Made by a program: the position numbers and the translations under genes. This document shows positions 6,414-9,384 of a DNA stretch of 9,384 bases, piece by piece. Below the pieces are notes generated by a model. That model did not search any database and was not told the DNA's origin. It was given only the letters and a program-made list of their open reading frames with translations. Source of the stretch: Alphaproteobacteria bacterium (GTDB lineage: Bacteria; Pseudomonadota; Alphaproteobacteria; Micropepsales; Micropepsaceae); the NCBI GenBank assembly GCA_003131925.1, contig PKWC01000225.1, forward strand, positions 1 to 9,384, given 5' to 3'. Every line of letters begins with the position of its first letter. Positions within the stretch are counted from its first letter, which is position 1.

Positions 6414-7439
6414 ATGCATTCCGCTGCCCCGATCGCCGCGTCCCGTGTGTTGACGCGGGAAGATCCTTCGGGGAGTCCGCCCGACCTCACAGCAGCGCGC
6501 CGCGTCCTCGATTGCGCCGCCGACGCCATCGAAGGATTGAGTGCGTCTCTCGACGGGTCGTTCAGCCGCGCGGTCGATCTCATCCTGGGAATCCGCGGCC
6601 GCGTGATCGTCAGCGGAATGGGCAAGTCCGGCCACATCGCGCGCAAGATCGCGGCCACTCTCGCCTCAACCGGCACGCCATCCCATTTCGTACATCCGGC
6701 GGAAGCAAGCCACGGCGATCTGGGCGCCGTGACGCGCTCCGATGCGCTGGTCATTCTTTCCAACTCCGGCGAGACACCCGAACTTTCCGACCTGATCACT
6801 TTCGCGAAGCGCTTCGCGATTCCGCTGATCGGCATTGCCGGCCGCGCCGATTCCGCCCTGTTGCGTGCGGCCGACATTGCCCTGTTGCTGCCTAAAGCGA
6901 ACGAAGCCTGCCCGATGGGCCTCGCGCCAACGACATCGACAACGCTCATGCTCGTGTTGGGCGACGCGCTTGCGGTCGCTGTCATGGAGCGGCGCGGCTT
7001 CACCTCCGATCAATATCGCGAGCTTCACCCGGGCGGCACACTCGGAAAGTCGCTGATCCGCGTTGGCGACATCATGCATGGCGGCGGCGAGTTGCCGCTC
7101 GTAGGCGAGGCCATGGCGTCGCGCGACGCACTCAAGGTGATAACCGAGAGACGCTTCGGTTGCGCAGGGATCGTTGACGGCGATGGGCGGCTTATCGGCA
7201 TTTTCACCGATGGCGATCTCCGGCGCTGCGTCGATCGCATGACGCCGGACTCGAAAATCGGCGAGATGATGACGCGATCGCCCAAGACCGCAGCGCCCGC
7301 CGACCTTGCCGCGCAGGCGCTGGCCACCATGAACGCGCACAATATCAACGTGCTGTTCGTCGTCGATCCCGGGGATGGGCTGGGCAGACCGATCGGGATT
7401 CTGCATCTGCACGATTGCCTGAGAGCGGGACTGCAATGA
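6414..7439 (+). CDS. kdsD: Arabinose-5-phosphate isomerase KdsD (KpsF/GutQ family)
   Basis: This 341-residue enzyme interconverts D-ribulose 5-phosphate and D-arabinose 5-phosphate, the first committed precursor of Kdo in the lipopolysaccharide inner core. A sugar-isomerase (SIS) domain spans about 35-200, with SGMGKSGH (67-74), HPAEASHGDLG (94-104) and SNSGETPE (116-123). Two CBS domains fill about 215-341. The four residues known to be important in E. coli KdsD (K59, E111, E152, H193) all find counterparts at a constant offset of 12: K71, E123, E164 and H205. An in-frame GTG at 6405 would add three residues. I prefer the ATG at 6414 because CAGGTG lies 7 bases upstream and uses that GTG. 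The stop overlaps the lptC start by 4 bases (ATGA), so translation is likely coupled. Placement next to LPS-transport genes supports the Kdo role over a capsule (KpsF) or gut-operon (GutQ) role. Confidence 0.95.
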   Translation: MHSAAPIAASRVLTREDPSGSPPDLTAARRVLDCAADAIEGLSASLDGSFSRAVDLILGIRGRVIVSGMGKSGHIARKIAATLASTGTPSHFVHPAEASHGDLGAVTRSDALVILSNSGETPELSDLITFAKRFAIPLIGIAGRADSALLRAADIALLLPKANEACPMGLAPTTSTTLMLVLGDALAVAVMERRGFTSDQYRELHPGGTLGKSLIRVGDIMHGGGELPLVGEAMASRDALKVITERRFGCAGIVDGDGRLIGIFTDGDLRRCVDRMTPDSKIGEMMTRSPKTAAPADLAAQALATMNAHNINVLFVVDPGDGLGRPIGILHLHDCLRAGLQ

Positions 7440-8146
7440 GTACGGGGCAGGCGCAAGGCGAACAGGCGATTGCCGAGCCGCTTGGCCGGCCACCGGTCGT
7501 CCGTACCCCTCGCGACTGGACGGCGCGGACGCGGGCGACTGCGCGCCAGGCGAAGCGCTACTCGCGCTTCGTAACGATCATGAAGCGCGCGTTGCCGCTT
7601 GCCGCAGCGGCCCTCCTTGCAGCGGTGCTGATCTATGCGCTGCAGCCGCGCCAAAGCCGCGAGCGCGTTGCGATGACATTTCAGCGGCTCGGCATCGTCA
7701 ACAACGATCTTGCCATGCTGAAGCCGAGATTGAGCGGCGTGGACAGCGATGGCGATCCTTACATCGTGACCGCGGACGAAGCGATCCAGGATACTGCCAA
7801 CGCCAAGCGCGCGCGGATGAAGAATGTGGAAGGCGATGTCACCCTCAAGGACGGGAGCTGGGTCGGAGCGATTGCGCCCCATGGCGTGTTGGATGCGAAC
7901 AAGCACCTGTTGGCGCTCGATGGCGCGATCGCAGTCTATTCCGACGGAGGTTACGAACTGCACACGTCGGCGGCGATGGTCGACATGCAGGCTGCAACCA
8001 TCATCGGCAATCGCATCGTGACCGGACAGGGGCCAATGGGCACGTTCCGCGCCGACCGCTTCAAGGTCGACCGGCATGCGAGACAGGTATTTCTCCATGG
8101 AAATGTGCACATGACGATCGACGGCCACAAGGCGACCAGCACATGA
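7436..8146 (+). CDS. lptC: LPS export system protein LptC
   Basis: This 236-residue bitopic inner-membrane protein has a basic cytoplasmic N-terminus, one hydrophobic segment at about 52-69 (ALPLAAAALLAAVLIYAL) and a periplasmic domain rich in short beta strands, such as KPRLSGVDSDGDPYIVTADE (about 97-116). LptC joins the LptB2FG transporter to the periplasmic bridge, receives LPS and passes it to LptA. It is longer than the E. coli protein (191 residues) owing mostly to the N-terminal extension before the membrane segment, which is common in alphaproteobacteria. I start it at the ATG at 7436, overlapping the kdsD stop. A further in-frame ATG 21 bases upstream lies within kdsD. The stop overlaps the lptA start by ATGA. 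Sequence similarity between LptC proteins is low, so context carries part of the weight. Confidence 0.9.
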   Translation: MSTGQAQGEQAIAEPLGRPPVVRTPRDWTARTRATARQAKRYSRFVTIMKRALPLAAAALLAAVLIYALQPRQSRERVAMTFQRLGIVNNDLAMLKPRLSGVDSDGDPYIVTADEAIQDTANAKRARMKNVEGDVTLKDGSWVGAIAPHGVLDANKHLLALDGAIAVYSDGGYELHTSAAMVDMQAATIIGNRIVTGQGPMGTFRADRFKVDRHARQVFLHGNVHMTIDGHKATST

Positions 8147-8700
8147 AGACGGCTCCGTTCGTCCTCGCCCTGGTTCTCGCAGGATTCGTTCGGCCGGCGT
8201 GGCCGGCGACGGCTCCCGCACCCGCCGCGAAGTCCGGACTCGGTATGGGTCAGCATAATTCGAACGCACCGATCAACATCTCGTCCGACAACTTCGTCGG
8301 CGATCTCCAGACCAAGGTCGGAACCTATATCGGCAATGTGATCGTGATTCAGGCGGACGACAGGCTGCGCGCGGACCGGCTGAAGGTCAACGTTACCGCG
8401 GGTAAACCCGAACGCTTCGAAGCAACCGGCAACGTCGTGTTCGTCTCGGCGTCGGGGACAGCGACCGGCGACAACGGCATCTACGATCTTGGGCCGCGCA
8501 CCGTGACAATGACGGGGCACGTCGTACTGACCAAGAACAAGGACGTGATGCACGGCACCATGCTGGTGGTCAACATGGTTACCGGCGAAGCGCACCTGTC
8601 TGCGCATGGCGCGCCCGGCAACCGCGTGCAGGGTCTCTTCATTCCTCCTCCGCAGTCCTCCACTCCAGGCGCCAAGCCGCATCCCGGCGCGGAGCAATAG
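8143..8700 (+). CDS. lptA: LPS transport periplasmic protein LptA (OstA-like)
   Basis: This 185-residue protein has a Sec signal peptide (MKTAPFVLALVLAGF, probable cleavage after the WPA at about 20-22) and an OstA-like beta-jellyroll region at about 42-150. Typical strands include INISSDNFVGDLQTKVGTYI (about 44-63), DDRLRADRLKV and FEATGNVVFVSASGTATGDN. LptA polymerises into the periplasmic bridge that carries LPS from LptC to the outer-membrane LptD/E complex. The tail is Pro-rich (IPPPQSS and onward) and probably disordered. Translation is coupled to lptC through the 4-base overlap, and lptB follows after 40 bases. The combination of signal peptide, fold pattern and gene order makes the call secure. 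Confidence 0.93.
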   Translation: MKTAPFVLALVLAGFVRPAWPATAPAPAAKSGLGMGQHNSNAPINISSDNFVGDLQTKVGTYIGNVIVIQADDRLRADRLKVNVTAGKPERFEATGNVVFVSASGTATGDNGIYDLGPRTVTMTGHVVLTKNKDVMHGTMLVVNMVTGEAHLSAHGAPGNRVQGLFIPPPQSSTPGAKPHPGAEQ

Positions 8701-8740
8701 GTTCATGCTTCCTTAAAGGCGAAAAGGCACAGTTCTTGCG

Positions 8741-9384
8741 ATGACAACGGTCTCCTCCACCCCGCATGACGAACGCCGCGAACGCGAAAAAGTGCGTCTC
8801 GTGGAAGGCAGCCAGGGCCTCGTGGTGACGCGCATCGGCAAGAGCTTTCGCCGGCGTCCCGTGGTGCGCTCGGTCAGCCTGTCCTTGCGGCGTGGCGAAG
8901 TGGTCGGACTTCTCGGACCGAACGGCGCCGGAAAGACGACCTGCTTCTACATGATAACCGGGCTTGTCCCGGTCGATTACGGCACGATCGAACTGGACGG
9001 TCACGACGTGACGAAGCTTCCGATGTATCGCCGCGCCCGGCTCGGTATCGGCTATCTGCCGCAGGAGGCCTCGATCTTCCGTGGACTGACGGCCGAACAG
9101 AACATCCGCGCGACCGCCGAGCTCGCCGAATCCGATCCGTCGCGGCTGGAGTCACTGGTCGAGGATCTGCTGGCGGAATTCGGAATAGCACATGTGCGCG
9201 ATACGCCGGCGATCGCGCTTTCAGGAGGCGAGCGCCGCCGCGTCGAGATCGCGCGCTCGCTGGCGACGCGGCCGAATTACATGCTGCTCGACGAGCCGTT
9301 CGCCGGCATCGATCCGATCGCCGTCGGCGACATCCAGGCGCTGGTGCGGCATCTGACCAATCGCGGCATCGGCGTGCTGATCAC
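8741..9384 (+). CDS. lptB: LPS export ATP-binding protein LptB, 3' end outside window
   Basis: This is the cytoplasmic ABC ATPase that powers LPS extraction by LptB2FG. 214 complete codons are present and the gene runs off the right edge. Motifs in order are Walker A GPNGAGKTT (59-67), Q-loop YLPQEASIF (105-113), signature LSGGERRR (160-167), Walker B YMLLDEPFAGIDP (180-192) and the start of the switch region GVLI. The H-loop histidine lies just beyond the edge. Compared with E. coli LptB (241 residues) there is an extra charged N-terminus of about 25 residues (HDERREREK), as seen in many Rhizobiales homologues. The ATG at 8741 has only a weak AAGG about 14 bases upstream, so a downstream GTG start (codon 18) cannot be excluded. 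It lies 40 bases after lptA with no terminator visible, so it is in the same operon. Confidence 0.96.
   Translation, partial: MTTVSSTPHDERREREKVRLVEGSQGLVVTRIGKSFRRRPVVRSVSLSLRRGEVVGLLGPNGAGKTTCFYMITGLVPVDYGTIELDGHDVTKLPMYRRARLGIGYLPQEASIFRGLTAEQNIRATAELAESDPSRLESLVEDLLAEFGIAHVRDTPAIALSGGERRRVEIARSLATRPNYMLLDEPFAGIDPIAVGDIQALVRHLTNRGIGVLI

Noticed and set aside
6146..7003. Minus-strand open frame of 285 codons over rnd/kdsD
   Set aside because: Shadow of kdsD. It has no domain signature and low-complexity Arg/Ser/Ala composition.
7025..8269. Long minus-strand open frame (414 codons) across kdsD, lptC and lptA
   Set aside because: It is an antisense shadow in G+C-rich coding DNA. Its translation is Arg/His/Pro-rich without domains, while the + strand encodes clear KdsD, LptC and LptA.

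Overview
The window joins two very different blocks and probably comes from an alphaproteobacterium of the Hyphomicrobiales/Rhizobiales type. The basis for this is the order of a short HRDC-less RNase D, KdsD, LptC, LptA and LptB on the + strand, the high G+C of that half, and the lptC/lptA architecture. A species cannot be named from the sequence alone.

Positions 1 to about 4300 hold a minus-strand, tightly packed accessory operon with visibly lower G+C (sampled 60-base lines give roughly 38-50% G+C, against 63-72% in lines from the right half). In transcription order it contains: a 61-residue Cys/His-rich small protein (4292-4107); a 310-residue protein with a restriction-endonuclease-like N-terminus (4040-3108); a 159-residue helical middle component (3115-2636); a 675-residue SMC/Rad50-like ABC ATPase with a CPTC hook motif, read from a TTG start inside the previous stop codon (2639-612); and an FRG-domain protein that runs off the left edge (546-1). 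The three central overlapping genes have the layout of an ABC-three-component (ABC-3C) conflict system. The zinc-finger-like gene upstream and the FRG gene downstream look like additional cargo or subunits, and they make this locus the most interesting part of the window.

Positions 4302-4933 form a mostly non-coding junction with no recognisable tRNA or integrase. A possible promoter at its right end leads to a small VOC-fold protein gene (4934-5272). A 218-bp nested inverted repeat (5292-5509) separates that gene from rnd.

Positions 5622-9384 are core chromosome. They hold RNase D (RNA processing), then the lipopolysaccharide genes kdsD (arabinose-5-phosphate for Kdo), lptC and lptA (the periplasmic LPS bridge) and lptB (the transport ATPase, cut by the right edge). 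kdsD-lptC and lptC-lptA overlap by 4 bases each (ATGA), so they form one operon. A candidate promoter lies between rnd and kdsD. Together these genes link synthesis of the inner-core sugar precursor to export of finished LPS.
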